Origin: Thermoleophilia bacterium
GTDB lineage: Bacteria > Actinomycetota > Thermoleophilia > Gaiellales > Gaiellaceae
Assembly: GCA_017882615.1 (NCBI GenBank)
Contig: JADGPD010000005.1
Span: 1 to 64,000 of the forward strand
Reading direction: 5' to 3'
Length of the DNA: 64,000 nt
In this document: positions 26,898 to 34,712 of the stretch, in pieces
How the letters are laid out: every line of letters begins with the position of its first letter
How positions within the stretch are numbered: the stretch's first letter is position 1
Program-made: the position numbers and the translations under genes
The notes under the pieces: model-generated
Told to the model about the DNA's origin: nothing
Seen by the model: only the letters and a program-made list of their open reading frames with translations
The model's database searches: none

Positions 26898-27176
26898 TCA
26901 GGCGAGGCGGTGGAAGCGCTTCGCCTCTTCCTCCATCGCCTCGAGACGGGTGTAGTAGTCGGGGAACTCGTTCAGGTGCGCGAGCGCGATCTTGGCGGTG
27001 AGCACCGGGTCGCTACCGGTGACGTCGGTTGCCGGATCGCGCACTCCGTGCTCGAGCTCGATATCCATCCCGGCGCGGAACTGTTCGACGTCGAACGGCG
27101 CGTGCTCCCAGTCGATACCGATCTGTGCGCCCACGTTCTTGGCCTGCTCGGCGCTGAAAACTCTCTCCTCCGACAT
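26898..27176 (-). CDS. DUF5661-family protein
   Basis: 92 residues. The segment KNVGAQIGIDWEHAPFDVEQ, then FRAGMDIELEHGVRDP and KIALAHLNEFPDYYTRLEAM, matches the small DUF5661 family, which is found in many bacteria without known function. The internal ATG at 27176 is preferred because GAGGAG is seven bases upstream; an in-frame start 33 bases earlier would run into the terminator. Confidence 0.7.
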   Translation of the reverse strand: MSEERVFSAEQAKNVGAQIGIDWEHAPFDVEQFRAGMDIELEHGVRDPATDVTGSDPVLTAKIALAHLNEFPDYYTRLEAMEEEAKRFHRLA

Positions 27177-27216
27177 CGACCGTCTCCTCTCGCTCGTTGA
27201 GCTCTCCATCGAAAGA

Positions 27217-27248
27217 GAAAGGGCGAGCGCCTGCGTGCTCGCCCTTTC
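27217..27248 (-). terminator. Intrinsic terminator behind trpB2
   Basis: GAAAGGGCGAGC / GCTCGCCCTTTC form a perfect 12-base stem with an 8-base loop, followed on the minus strand by the T-rich TCTCTTTCG. It lies 12 bases after the trpB2 stop. Confidence 0.75.
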
Positions 27249-27260
27249 GTAAGAACCGAA

Positions 27261-28643
27261 TCAGGCCGGCTTGGGCAGTGACTCGATCGCCTTCAGCGCT
27301 CGTTCCATCTGGGCCTCGTCGAAGGCCACGTCGACGAGCTTGCCGGCAAGGTAGTTGTCGTAAGCGGCCATGTCGAAGTGCCCGTGACCGGAAAGGTTGA
27401 AGAGGATTGTCTTCTCCACGCCCTCTTCGTCGGCCTGTTTTGCACTTCGGATTGCGCCGTGGATCGCGTGCGACGACTCGGGCGCCGGGATGATCCCTTC
27501 GCTGCGTGCGAAGGTGATCGCTGAGGCGAAGACGTCGTTCTGCAGGTAGGCCTCGGCACGGATGAGGCCGAGCTGTAGCGCGTGCGACACGAGCGGCGCC
27601 ATGCCGTGGTAGCGCAAGCCGCCGGCGTGGATCGACTCGGGCACGAAGTCGTGACCGAGCGTGTGCATCGCGGCCACAGGCGCCAACTTGGCCGTGTCGC
27701 CGAAGTCGTAGGTGTAGATCCCGTGCGTCAGCGTCGGGCAGGCTGCCGGCTCACAGGCCAGGAAGTCGATCTCCTTGCCGGCGATCTTGTCGCGCATGAA
27801 GGGGAAGGCGATTCCCGCGAAGTTCGAGCCGCCGCCGACGCAGCCGACAACGACGTCGGGATAGGCGCCCGCCATTTTCATCTGCTCGATGGCCTCTTCG
27901 CCGATCACCGTCTGATGCATCAGCACGTGATTGAGCACGCTGCCCAGCGAGTAGGCGGTGTCTTCGCGAAGGGCCGCATCCTCGACCGCTTCGGAGATGG
28001 CGATACCAAGGCTGCCCGACTTCATCTCGGGGTGGTTCTTGAGGATCGAGCGGCCGGCGTTGGTCTGATCGGATGGGCTGGGAACAACCTCGGCGCCCCA
28101 GGTGTGGATGAGCGAGCGCCGGAAAGGCTTCTGCTCGTAGGAGACACGCACCATGTAGACCATGCACTCGAGCCCCATCAGCTGACAGGCGAACGCGAGC
28201 GCACTGCCCCACTGCCCGGCTCCGGTCTCGGTAGCGATGCGTGTGCGGCCTTCTTTCTTGTTGTAGAAGGCCTGAGCGACGGAGGTGTTCGGCTTGTGCG
28301 AGCCGGCCGGACTGACGCCCTCGTGCTTGAAGAAGATGCGCGAGCGCGTACCGATTGCCTGCTCGAGGCCCTGCGCTCGGTAGAGAGGTGTCGGTCGCCA
28401 GAGGCGATAGATCTCGAGGACTTCTTGCGGGATGTCGATGTAGCGGTCCTGACTGACCTCCTGCTTGATCAGTTCCATCGGGAAAAGCGGCGCGAGGTCT
28501 TCGGGCCCGATCGGCTCCATCGTGCCGGGATGGAGATAGGGAGGCGCAGGACTCGGTAGATCGGCCTGGATGTTGTACCAGCGCTTCGGGAGCGCGGACT
28601 CGTTGAGGAAGTACTTGGTGGTCTCCATGATGCGAACGAGCAT
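27261..28643 (-). CDS. trpB: Tryptophan synthase beta-like protein, TrpB2 type
   Basis: PLP enzyme joining indole and serine to tryptophan. 460 residues, longer than TrpB1 (about 400), with the TrpB2 N-terminal extension ([20 protein letters not shown]). The PLP Lys is in [18 protein letters not shown]; the glycine-rich phosphate loop is [19 protein letters not shown]. TrpB2 enzymes usually work without TrpA and salvage free indole, and no trpA or other trp gene is near. Two in-frame ATGs (28643, 28628) are equally plausible starts. A strong terminator follows. Confidence 0.92.
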   Translation of the reverse strand: MLVRIMETTKYFLNESALPKRWYNIQADLPSPAPPYLHPGTMEPIGPEDLAPLFPMELIKQEVSQDRYIDIPQEVLEIYRLWRPTPLYRAQGLEQAIGTRSRIFFKHEGVSPAGSHKPNTSVAQAFYNKKEGRTRIATETGAGQWGSALAFACQLMGLECMVYMVRVSYEQKPFRRSLIHTWGAEVVPSPSDQTNAGRSILKNHPEMKSGSLGIAISEAVEDAALREDTAYSLGSVLNHVLMHQTVIGEEAIEQMKMAGAYPDVVVGCVGGGSNFAGIAFPFMRDKIAGKEIDFLACEPAACPTLTHGIYTYDFGDTAKLAPVAAMHTLGHDFVPESIHAGGLRYHGMAPLVSHALQLGLIRAEAYLQNDVFASAITFARSEGIIPAPESSHAIHGAIRSAKQADEEGVEKTILFNLSGHGHFDMAAYDNYLAGKLVDVAFDEAQMERALKAIESLPKPA

Positions 28644-28867
28644 ATCCGCTGCAGGCAGGCTCGGCGGGACGTTCGGTGCCGAGCGCGGCTTCGCTCGCGG
28701 CGAGCGAGCCAGACAGATCTCGGCCGGTGCTCCGCCGACCGCTTGCTAGACGCCTGGCGCCGGCGTGTGGGTGGCGACCACTGCGTTCCAGTAGCCCCGC
28801 ATGACGTTTCCAAACGAACGAACAAGGAACAATCTTTGTCGCTCGTTACGAGACTAGGAGGCGAAAG

Positions 28868-29047
28868 ATGCAGTCCTATTCGGTTAGTTGCCGTGACTCG
28901 GGCATGGATTGTCCCGGCTCGTTCACGACCGAGTCCAAGGAAGAGTTGATCGAGCACGTTCAGATCCACGCCAGGAAAGCGCACGGAGAGCCCAATCTCC
29001 CTGCGGAGGAGATCGAAAAGATGATGAAGGTCGCCTCGCCGGCGTAG
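28868..29047 (+). CDS. DUF1059 small protein
   Basis: 59 residues. The pattern YSVSCRDSGMDCPGSFTTES, then ELIEHVQIHARKAHG, matches DUF1059: two Cys near the N-terminus and a His-containing helix resembling a short zinc-finger-like fold. Excellent ribosome binding site (AGGAGG seven bases before the ATG). Function unknown. It is a single-gene unit between divergent trpB2 and convergent MFS genes. Confidence 0.8.
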   Translation: MQSYSVSCRDSGMDCPGSFTTESKEELIEHVQIHARKAHGEPNLPAEEIEKMMKVASPA

Positions 29048-29115
29048 GCGGCAAGATTTCACTCCCGCGCTCGGGACGGCTTCGGCTACGTCGTTCCGCG
29101 CGCGGGACTCACCGC

Positions 29116-30801
29116 TCAGCGGGGACGGCTACTGGGAGCGGAGGACGGGCTTCGGGGCGCCGAAGCCGCGGCGGTGGCGACGTCGCCGGGGTAGGTATGC
29201 CGCGCCTTGAAAAGCAAGTACGCGGCGACGGCCAGCGGCGCGAGCATCACGGCGAACGTCCATTGCAACCCCGAGCGCCCACCGCCGAAAACGTAGTCGG
29301 ACACGGCGCCGAAAAGCAGCGGCGCAAGAGCCACCGCGACGCCGCGAACGAGCGTGCGCACCGACTCGGCGCGTCCCCACAGGCGCGGCGGCATGATGTC
29401 CAGGCGCGCCGCATCGATCGCCGGGTTCTGGGCCGAGAGCGCGAGCGCGGCGAAGAGCAGGTAGGGGAGGGCGGAGCCGGCGCTGCGCGTGATCAGCGCA
29501 GGAATGAAGAGCACGATCGTGGCCGTCGCCGCGAGCGCACTCACGGTGAGGCGGGCGTTGAGGTGGCGCCGGCGCAGCAGGGAGTCGCTGAGCGTTCCGC
29601 CGAGCAGCACGCCCACGATCGCGCCGACTCCCACGACGAGCAATAGTCCGTTCGCCTTCACCTGCCCGATGTCGTACTGGCCCTTGACGAACTCGACGCC
29701 GAAGATCTCCACCCCGGCCAGGAAGAAGTAGCCGAGAGAGCTGGATGCGATCAGCACGACGTTCGTCCGCACCTGGAGCACGTGCCGTATCGCCGCCCTC
29801 AGGCTCATGCGGCTGATGTCGCCGTGCAGGACGAGCGCCGGATCGGGGCCGATGTTGTGCTCGCGCACGAGCAGCTGGGCGTCGGTCGCGTGCGGCTCAT
29901 CGCTGGCCGGTTGCGCGTCAGCCGCGCGCTGCGCGGCTCGAGCCGCCGCCGTGCCCGCCTCGGGAGCGAGCGCACCGCGTCCGCCCCGCGCCGGCTCGGG
30001 AAGCCGCAACACCGCCCAGGCCAGCACGAATGCGGGAACGGCGAGAACGAAGAATGCGAGCCGCCAGGACAGAGCGGCGATGTCGCCGGTGACCGCGAAG
30101 CCGAAGCCGGCGCCGAGCAGCTCGCCGCTCAAGATGAAGCCGTAGATGCGCCCTCGCTCCGAGCCGGCGAAATAATCGCCGACGAGCGATGCCACAAGCG
30201 GGCCGGCCGCGGCGGTCACCGACCCTAGGAACAGGCGCGTGAGCAGGAGCTCGCCGAAGCTAGAGGCCATGGCGCTCCAGACCATCGCCACTCCCCAGAG
30301 CACGATCGCCGCTCCGAGTATGAACGTACGCCGGACTCTGTCTGCCAGCACGCCGAAAGGCACGCTGGCCAGCGCGCCGACGAGCGAGGAGACGGCGACC
30401 AGGAGGCCGATATCGGTGTTGTTGATCGACAGGTCGCTGCGCAGCTGCGTGGCCGAGGCGCCGACGGTGACGACATCGGCGCTGCTGAGCGCGAGAATCG
30501 CCGCGAGCACGACGATGACTCTCATCCTGACCGAGCCTCCGAGCGTGTCCGAGAGCTGCTCCGAGCCCGCCTTGGCCGCCTTGCGGGCGAGCTTCAGAGA
30601 GGCTTCGAGTTTCGGTTTTGGCTTGTCTCGGCTCGTTCCGATCGTCTCCCGTTGCTTGCGCCGAGGCGGGCCCGATCCGAACGGACGCGCGTGGCTCCGT
30701 CGATTATGAGGCAGGCGATTACGTGCAGCGCCGGGTGATCGCGCGAATCGAGTCGCCGGTCGCCGACGGTGAGCGTCGGCGCCCAATCGCCCGTTGCACA
30801 C
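29116..30801 (-). CDS. MFS transporter (spinster-like)
   Basis: 12 predicted transmembrane helices; loop motif GVLADRVRRTFILGAAIVLW; a long cytoplasmic insertion between helices 6 and 7 (Ala/Glu-rich, roughly residues 270-330). The N-terminus is uncertain. The GTG at 30801 adds about 90 Arg/Pro-rich residues, while the ATG at 30525, with GGAGG ten bases upstream, begins directly at helix 1 (RVIVVLAAILALSSADVVTV). The stretch KPKLEASLKLARKAAKAGSE just before helix 1 looks like real amphipathic protein, so a start in between on a rare codon is also possible. A large structured element precedes it. Confidence 0.78.
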   Translation of the reverse strand: MCNGRLGADAHRRRPATRFARSPGAARNRLPHNRRSHARPFGSGPPRRKQRETIGTSRDKPKPKLEASLKLARKAAKAGSEQLSDTLGGSVRMRVIVVLAAILALSSADVVTVGASATQLRSDLSINNTDIGLLVAVSSLVGALASVPFGVLADRVRRTFILGAAIVLWGVAMVWSAMASSFGELLLTRLFLGSVTAAAGPLVASLVGDYFAGSERGRIYGFILSGELLGAGFGFAVTGDIAALSWRLAFFVLAVPAFVLAWAVLRLPEPARGGRGALAPEAGTAAARAAQRAADAQPASDEPHATDAQLLVREHNIGPDPALVLHGDISRMSLRAAIRHVLQVRTNVVLIASSSLGYFFLAGVEIFGVEFVKGQYDIGQVKANGLLLVVGVGAIVGVLLGGTLSDSLLRRRHLNARLTVSALAATATIVLFIPALITRSAGSALPYLLFAALALSAQNPAIDAARLDIMPPRLWGRAESVRTLVRGVAVALAPLLFGAVSDYVFGGGRSGLQWTFAVMLAPLAVAAYLLFKARHTYPGDVATAAASAPRSPSSAPSSRPR

Positions 30802-30861
30802 TCACCGGATCGCTCGCCGCGGTCTGGCCGCAGCCGCTCGCCCGCTCCGACTGATCGACGA

Positions 30862-31022
30862 AGGGCCTATCCCAATAGGCCTGCACGCCCGACGCGGCCG
30901 ATCCGCGGCGTCAGCAACCGGAGGGCTGCTCTCCGCACTACCAGTGCGCCTTCACAGCCCTACGGCCACTGGCATCCACGGCTTGACCACCTCGGGCGCA
31001 CATCCCTACCGGGATAGGCCCT
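30862..31022 (-). ncRNA. Candidate structured RNA or leader between SDR and MFS genes
   Basis: A 161-base element that folds into one long interrupted hairpin. Outer perfect 12-base stem: 30862-30873 with 31011-31022 (AGGGCCTATCCC / GGGATAGGCCCT). Second stem: 30882-30892 with 30992-31002, 11 pairs on the minus strand because two positions become G-U wobbles that would be mismatches on the plus strand. Third stem: CCG plus AGGGCTG (30918-30928) with CAGCCCT plus CGG (30955-30965). Apical hairpin: CGCACT/AGTGCG (30934-30948). Both outer arms also have local alternatives: GGCCTAT/ATAGGCC at 30864-30881 and ATCCC/GGGAT at 31002-31015. It begins at the SDR stop and ends before the MFS gene. Riboswitch-like leader, 6S-like RNA or small mobile element are all possible. 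Confidence 0.4.
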
Positions 31023-31875
31023 AAAGCGCGTGTGCGCGGGTTGGATCGGGCTCGCCGCTGAGCTCCAGGCTGAGCTCCCAGAGGCGCCGGCGAGCGTCTC
31101 GGTCGTAGGCTTGATCGTCTGCGCGTGCCTCGGTTTGACGATCGAAGAATCGCCCGCTCACGTTCTCGAGCTCGGGTGCGACCGCCAGCCGGACGACGGC
31201 CTCGATGCCCGTCTCGAGACTGTCCACGGATCGGCCGATCTGCTCGAGAACGATCTTGGTGGGCATCAGCGTGCCCGGATGGAGGCTGTTGACGGTGACC
31301 TCCTCGGCGCGCAAGCGGTCGGCGAGCTCGAAGCCGGAGGTGATTTGGGCGAGCTTGCTCTGCCCGTAGGCGCGACTACCGCCGTAGGAACGCTCGAGCA
31401 TCGGGTCGTCGAAGTCGGTCGGGCTCTGTCCGATCGAGGCGACGTTGACGACGCGCGCAGGTGCGGATCGCCTCAGTAAAGGCAGCAGGCGCAGGGTGAG
31501 TACGAACCCGGCCAGGTAGTTGACCGCGAAGCGCAGCTCGTATCCGTCGCGGCTTTGCTGGCGCGTGGTCAGGTCGGGCTTGCCGCTACCGATGCCGGCG
31601 TTGTTGACGAGGACGTGGAGCTGCTCGGTCGAGTGCGTGATCTCCTCCGCGAGGGCGCGCACCTGGTCGAGCGAGGCGAGATCCGCGATGTGAGTACGGA
31701 CTCGGTCGTTGTTCGAGTTGTGCCGAATCTGCTTCGCCACCAGCTCGAGCTTGTCCGGATCGCGGCCGTGCAGGTGCACGGTGGCTCCGTAGTCAGCAAG
31801 GCGCTCGGCTACGCCGCGCCCGAGCCCGTCGCTGGCGCCGGTGACGAGGACTGTGGTCTGGTCGATCGGCCGCAT
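31021..31875 (-). CDS. Short-chain dehydrogenase/reductase
   Basis: 284 residues, classical-like SDR. Cofactor loop VLVTGASDGLGRGVAERLAD, ADLASLDQ adenine-contact region, NNAG, and catalytic YGQSK (YxxxK) preceded by the Ser segment NVASIGQSP. Most similar in layout to the retinol-dehydrogenase/oxidoreductase branch (LERSYGGSRAYGQSKLAQ). Substrate unknown. The stop codon is inside the first arm of the structured element that follows. Confidence 0.88.
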   Translation of the reverse strand: MRPIDQTTVLVTGASDGLGRGVAERLADYGATVHLHGRDPDKLELVAKQIRHNSNNDRVRTHIADLASLDQVRALAEEITHSTEQLHVLVNNAGIGSGKPDLTTRQQSRDGYELRFAVNYLAGFVLTLRLLPLLRRSAPARVVNVASIGQSPTDFDDPMLERSYGGSRAYGQSKLAQITSGFELADRLRAEEVTVNSLHPGTLMPTKIVLEQIGRSVDSLETGIEAVVRLAVAPELENVSGRFFDRQTEARADDQAYDRDARRRLWELSLELSGEPDPTRAHAL

Positions 31876-31926
31876 TCACGTCGGTGTTCCCGATCTCGCG
31901 AGCCCGAACCCGAGCGTAGGATGGCC

Positions 31927-32565
31927 TCAGAGCAGGAGGGTAGACGCGCGAACCTCGGCTCTCGCCTTCACGCCGAGCAAGAGCTTGCGCATCATCGGGA
32001 AGTCGCCGAGCTCGAACAGGATCAGCGTGAGGAGCGTGCTTCCCGGCGAGCTGCACCAGCTGTGGAAGTCCTTGAGCCGGGTGACGAGCCGGGTGCGATT
32101 GCCCGGAAGCGGCTTGAGCGTCCAGCCCCAAGTGCTGTCCGGCTTGACCCAGAGAAGCCAGCGGTTCGGCTCGAAGCCTGCGATCTTGAAGGCGGTCGTC
32201 TCGCTGACCTTCTTCGCCATCGGCACCCAGTCGCCGACCTGCGGGCTCTGGAACTCGGGCAGGATCCGCTCGGCGCTAGGTCGCATCGCGTTGTCGAAGA
32301 AGTCGTAGCTGTAGAAGCCGGCCTTGCCGAAGCCGATCTGGACAAGCCAGGGCCAGACGTCCTGCGGCGGTGCTCCGATCGTGATCGCACGCGTGGCGGA
32401 GAACGTAGCCAGCGGCACGATCTCGTCGCCGGGCATCGATGCGGCGACCTCCTCGTCGGTCGCGCCCCAGCGCAGGTGCCAGCGGCGAACCAGTGGCGCC
32501 GCCAGGAACAGAGGCGATCCGGCGATCGCCTCGCCGGCGCACCGCACCGCGCTACGTGCGCTCAT
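31927..32565 (-). CDS. SRPBCC (START-like) family protein
   Basis: 212 residues. The segment IGAPPQDVWPWLVQIGFGKA followed by FYSYDFFDNAM is the hallmark of an SRPBCC ligand-pocket subgroup found near oxidoreductases. Later WVPMAKKVSETTAFKIAGFE and the strand pattern up to TRLKDFHSW fit the helix-grip fold. The ATG at 32565 is supported by GGGAG six bases upstream. It sits 51 bases before the SDR gene on the same strand, so both may handle the same small hydrophobic ligand (inference). Confidence 0.75.
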   Translation of the reverse strand: MSARSAVRCAGEAIAGSPLFLAAPLVRRWHLRWGATDEEVAASMPGDEIVPLATFSATRAITIGAPPQDVWPWLVQIGFGKAGFYSYDFFDNAMRPSAERILPEFQSPQVGDWVPMAKKVSETTAFKIAGFEPNRWLLWVKPDSTWGWTLKPLPGNRTRLVTRLKDFHSWCSSPGSTLLTLILFELGDFPMMRKLLLGVKARAEVRASTLLL

Positions 32566-32682
32566 CCTTGACTCCCATCCCGGAAATGTAGGCATCACGA
32601 GGAAGGTCGCGCCACCCAGCCTGCGCCGACGAAAAGCGTCGCGCCTCCCCGATTCGAACGAAAATCTCTCGCTTTCTCGGGG

Positions 32683-32758
32683 CGCCGCTGGCCGTGCGAC
32701 ACCGGAAGGGACAGTGTTGACCCACACGGCCCTGGAGAGTGACGTGCGGCCAGCGGCG
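32683..32758. repeat. 12-base inverted repeat downstream of tRNA-Asp
   Basis: CGCCGCTGGCCG (32683-32694) and its exact complement CGGCCAGCGGCG (32747-32758) enclose 52 bases. The stretch is non-coding between the SRPBCC start and the tRNA. It could fold into a stable RNA on either strand. Function unknown. Confidence 0.5.
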
Positions 32759-32761
32759 TCA

Positions 32762-32785
32762 GGGCTTTCGCACGAGCGAAAGCCC
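32762..32785 (-). terminator. Hairpin behind tRNA-Asp
   Basis: GGGCTTTCGC / GCGAAAGCCC is a perfect 10-base stem with a 4-base loop, 17 bases past the tRNA 3' end on the minus strand. No T-run follows; a factor-dependent terminator or processing stem is likely. Confidence 0.45.
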
Positions 32786-32801
32786 GGTCGAGAGAGTGAG
32801 A

Positions 32802-32875
32802 CGGGAGCGACGGGACTCGAACCCGCGACCTCCGGCGTGACAGGCCGGCGTTCTAACCAGCTGAACTACGCCCCC
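32802..32875 (-). tRNA. tRNA-Asp (GTC)
   Basis: Folds as a standard 74-nt tRNA on the minus strand. The acceptor stem is GGGGGCG with CGCTCCC (one G-U pair). The D-arm lies around AGCTGGTTAGA, the anticodon loop reads CTGTCAC (anticodon GTC), and the T-arm is CGCGGGTTCGAGTCCCG. Discriminator is G, as expected for Asp. CCA is not encoded. Confidence 0.95.
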
Positions 32876-32915
32876 GAGCCGGAGCATTGTACTAACAACG
32901 AAAGTCCGCTCCTTG

Positions 32916-32943
32916 CCAACGAAAGCCTGGCGACTTTCGTTGG
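32916..32943. repeat. Strong hairpin upstream of tRNA-Asp
   Basis: CCAACGAAAG / CTTTCGTTGG, a perfect 10-base stem with an 8-base loop. It lies in the 307-base gene-free stretch between the tRNA and the MarP-like gene. Otherwise that stretch holds only the second hairpin listed next; I see no gene in it. Confidence 0.5.
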
Positions 32944-33119
32944 GGGAAAGCGGCTTGCTCTTGGTCGCCGCGATCGACATGGCGGGCGCGGCTCACAAAA
33001 CGCCATCCTCCGGCTCGTCCACTTCGGACACTGACCACAACTACGGTCAGCCGAGCACGCACCTAGGAGCAGACGAGGCACCCGCGCCGAAGGTGCGGTG
33101 TCTCGTACACGTTGGTTAT

Positions 33120-33164
33120 CCCGCGAAAAGTCTTAGCCGGCTTTGCCGGCCGACTTTCCGCGGG
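33120..33164 (+). promoter_or_regulatory. Leader hairpin next to ribosome binding site of MarP-like gene
   Basis: CCCGCGAAAAGTC (33120-33132) pairs with GACTTTCCGCGGG (33152-33164), 12 of 13 positions. Inside it a second stem forms, GCCGGC/GCCGGC with a 3-base loop. The right arm runs into GGGAGGGG (33162-33169), the probable Shine-Dalgarno of the GTG at 33182, so folding would partly mask it. Confidence 0.4.
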
Positions 33165-33181
33165 AGGGGTAGCCTTCCTTC

Positions 33182-34312
33182 GTGGCTCTCGTCGACTGGC
33201 TCGCCGTGGCGTTCATCGCGTTGCTCGCTTTCGGCGGGGCCCGCAAGGGACTCATCGTCGGCGGTCTGTCGCTGGTAGGCGTGCTGGGTGGTCTGTACCT
33301 GGGCGCGCGTCTGGCCCCCGTTTTGTTCTCGGGCTCGAGTTCGCCCTACACGCCGCTGGTGGCGCTTGCGGGGGCGATGGTGCTCGCAATTGCACTGGAG
33401 ACCGCGGGCGCGCTCACGGGGAGCGTGCTCAGGGATGCGCTCAAACTTACGCCGCTAAGGCTATTCGACGCCCTGGGCGGGCTGGTGCTTGGAGCTGCCA
33501 CGGCCATCGCCGTGCTCTGGATAGTGGCTGCGGTCGCCTTCCATTTGCCGCAAACGTCGGTTGTGCGTGAGCGAGCGCGGCAATCGGCTCTGCTTTCGTC
33601 GCTGATCTCGACGCTGCCGCCTCAGGATGTGATGAGCGCCCTGGCGGGCATCGATCCCTTCCCGCTGATCGTCGGACCGGCGGCTCCGTCGCAGGCGCCC
33701 GATTCGGGCGTGCTCGCTCGCGCAAGCCTGCAGCGCAGCGAGCAGGGTGTGGTCAGGGTGAGGTCGGAAGCCTGCGGTATCGGCTACGCCGGCTCGGGTT
33801 GGGTGGCGAAGAAGGAGTACGTGGTCACCGCGGCGCACGTGATCGCCGGGGGAAGCAAGATCGAGATTCAGGCGCAAGGTCACTCATCCCGCCCCGCCCG
33901 CGTCGTCGCCTTCGACGCGACCAACGATCTCGCCTTGCTCTTCGTGCCGGGGCTGGGCGTGAGACCGCTCACGCTGGCCAGCCCGGACTACGGCGATGCC
34001 GGAGCGGTGCTGGGCTACCCCGGCGACGGACCTTTCATCGCGGAGCCGGCGCGAGTCGGCTCGACGGCGATCCTCTTCTCCCCGAACTACGCCGGTGCGG
34101 TCGTCAGCCGTTCGATCACCAGCCTGCGCGGCAAGGTGCGCCCCGGCGACTCAGGCGGCCCGCTAGTGAACGAGCTCGGTGCCGTTGAGCTGACGGTGTT
34201 CGGGGCGAAGAAGGGCACCGACGTCGGCTACGGCACCTCTAGCGAGCTCGCTCATGCTCTGCTCGAGCGTCGCGGTCACGTCAGCGTCTCTACCGGCGCC
34301 TGCCTGGACTGA
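33182..34312 (+). CDS. MarP-like membrane serine protease (CvpA-trypsin fusion)
   Basis: 376 residues. The N-terminal CvpA/colicin V-production-like domain has four membrane helices (residues about 2-125, beginning VDWLAVAFIALLAFGGARKG). A periplasmic trypsin-like domain follows, with the triad His in VVTAAHVI, Asp in FDATNDLALL and Ser in RPGDSGGPLV. The architecture is that of mycobacterial MarP, an acid- and oxidative-stress protease. GTG start. A Cys at about residue 197 (SEACGIG) and one near the C-terminus (TGACLD) may form the disulfide that activates MarP-type enzymes. A hairpin in the leader may control translation. Confidence 0.9.
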   Translation: MALVDWLAVAFIALLAFGGARKGLIVGGLSLVGVLGGLYLGARLAPVLFSGSSSPYTPLVALAGAMVLAIALETAGALTGSVLRDALKLTPLRLFDALGGLVLGAATAIAVLWIVAAVAFHLPQTSVVRERARQSALLSSLISTLPPQDVMSALAGIDPFPLIVGPAAPSQAPDSGVLARASLQRSEQGVVRVRSEACGIGYAGSGWVAKKEYVVTAAHVIAGGSKIEIQAQGHSSRPARVVAFDATNDLALLFVPGLGVRPLTLASPDYGDAGAVLGYPGDGPFIAEPARVGSTAILFSPNYAGAVVSRSITSLRGKVRPGDSGGPLVNELGAVELTVFGAKKGTDVGYGTSSELAHALLERRGHVSVSTGACLD

Positions 34313-34505
34313 CGAAAAGTCCCCTCATCGACGGGTTCTGTCAAGCGCGCGAGTGCTCGGCAACGGTGTGTACGCGCCGAATTTGCCTTTTCTCAACGCG
34401 GATAATTGGCTTGCTGAGCGGTGAAGCGAGTCAACCAACGCGGTCAAGCACCAAGCGGTGATAGATGAAGCGCTATCTAAAGACCATAGTGCAACTAACG
34501 AGACA

Positions 34506-34566
34506 GGCCCCGATGCGGCGGGGGCCACTCGAAAATAGAGCCCGGGCCCCGATGCGGCGGGGGCCC
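34506..34566. repeat. Two tandem copies of a GC-rich hairpin
   Basis: A 21-base unit (starts GGCCCCGATGC, ends GGGGGCC) occurs at 34506-34526 and 34545-34565, 39 bases apart. Each is self-complementary (GGCCCC/GGGGCC with a loop around ATGCGG). They lie in the 400-base gap between the convergent MarP-like and acidic-protein genes. No gene is seen in that gap. Confidence 0.55.
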
Positions 34567-34606
34567 AGAGGCCAAAAACATACACGGATCTCCCCCAGAT
34601 CGGATT

Positions 34607-34631
34607 GAAGCGGGCATGCGGCGCCCGCTTC
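34607..34631. terminator. Hairpin in convergent intergenic region
   Basis: GAAGCGGGC / GCCCGCTTC, a perfect 9-base stem with a 7-base loop. On the plus strand it is followed by a T/G-rich tract (GGGGGTTGTTTTGGG). Probably ends transcripts from one or both flanking genes. Confidence 0.45.
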
Positions 34632-34712
34632 GGTCTGTTCGGGGGTTGTTTTGGGTTAATACGAGCGAGCGCAGGCGCCGGAATTGCTCGCTCGAGACCA
34701 GGCCGGATGGGT

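Noticed and set aside
32645-32671. tRNA T-loop-like sequence (GTTCGAATC on the minus strand)
   Set aside because: No acceptor, anticodon or D-arm around it, and it differs from the nearby tRNA-Asp 3' end, so it is not an attachment-site remnant.
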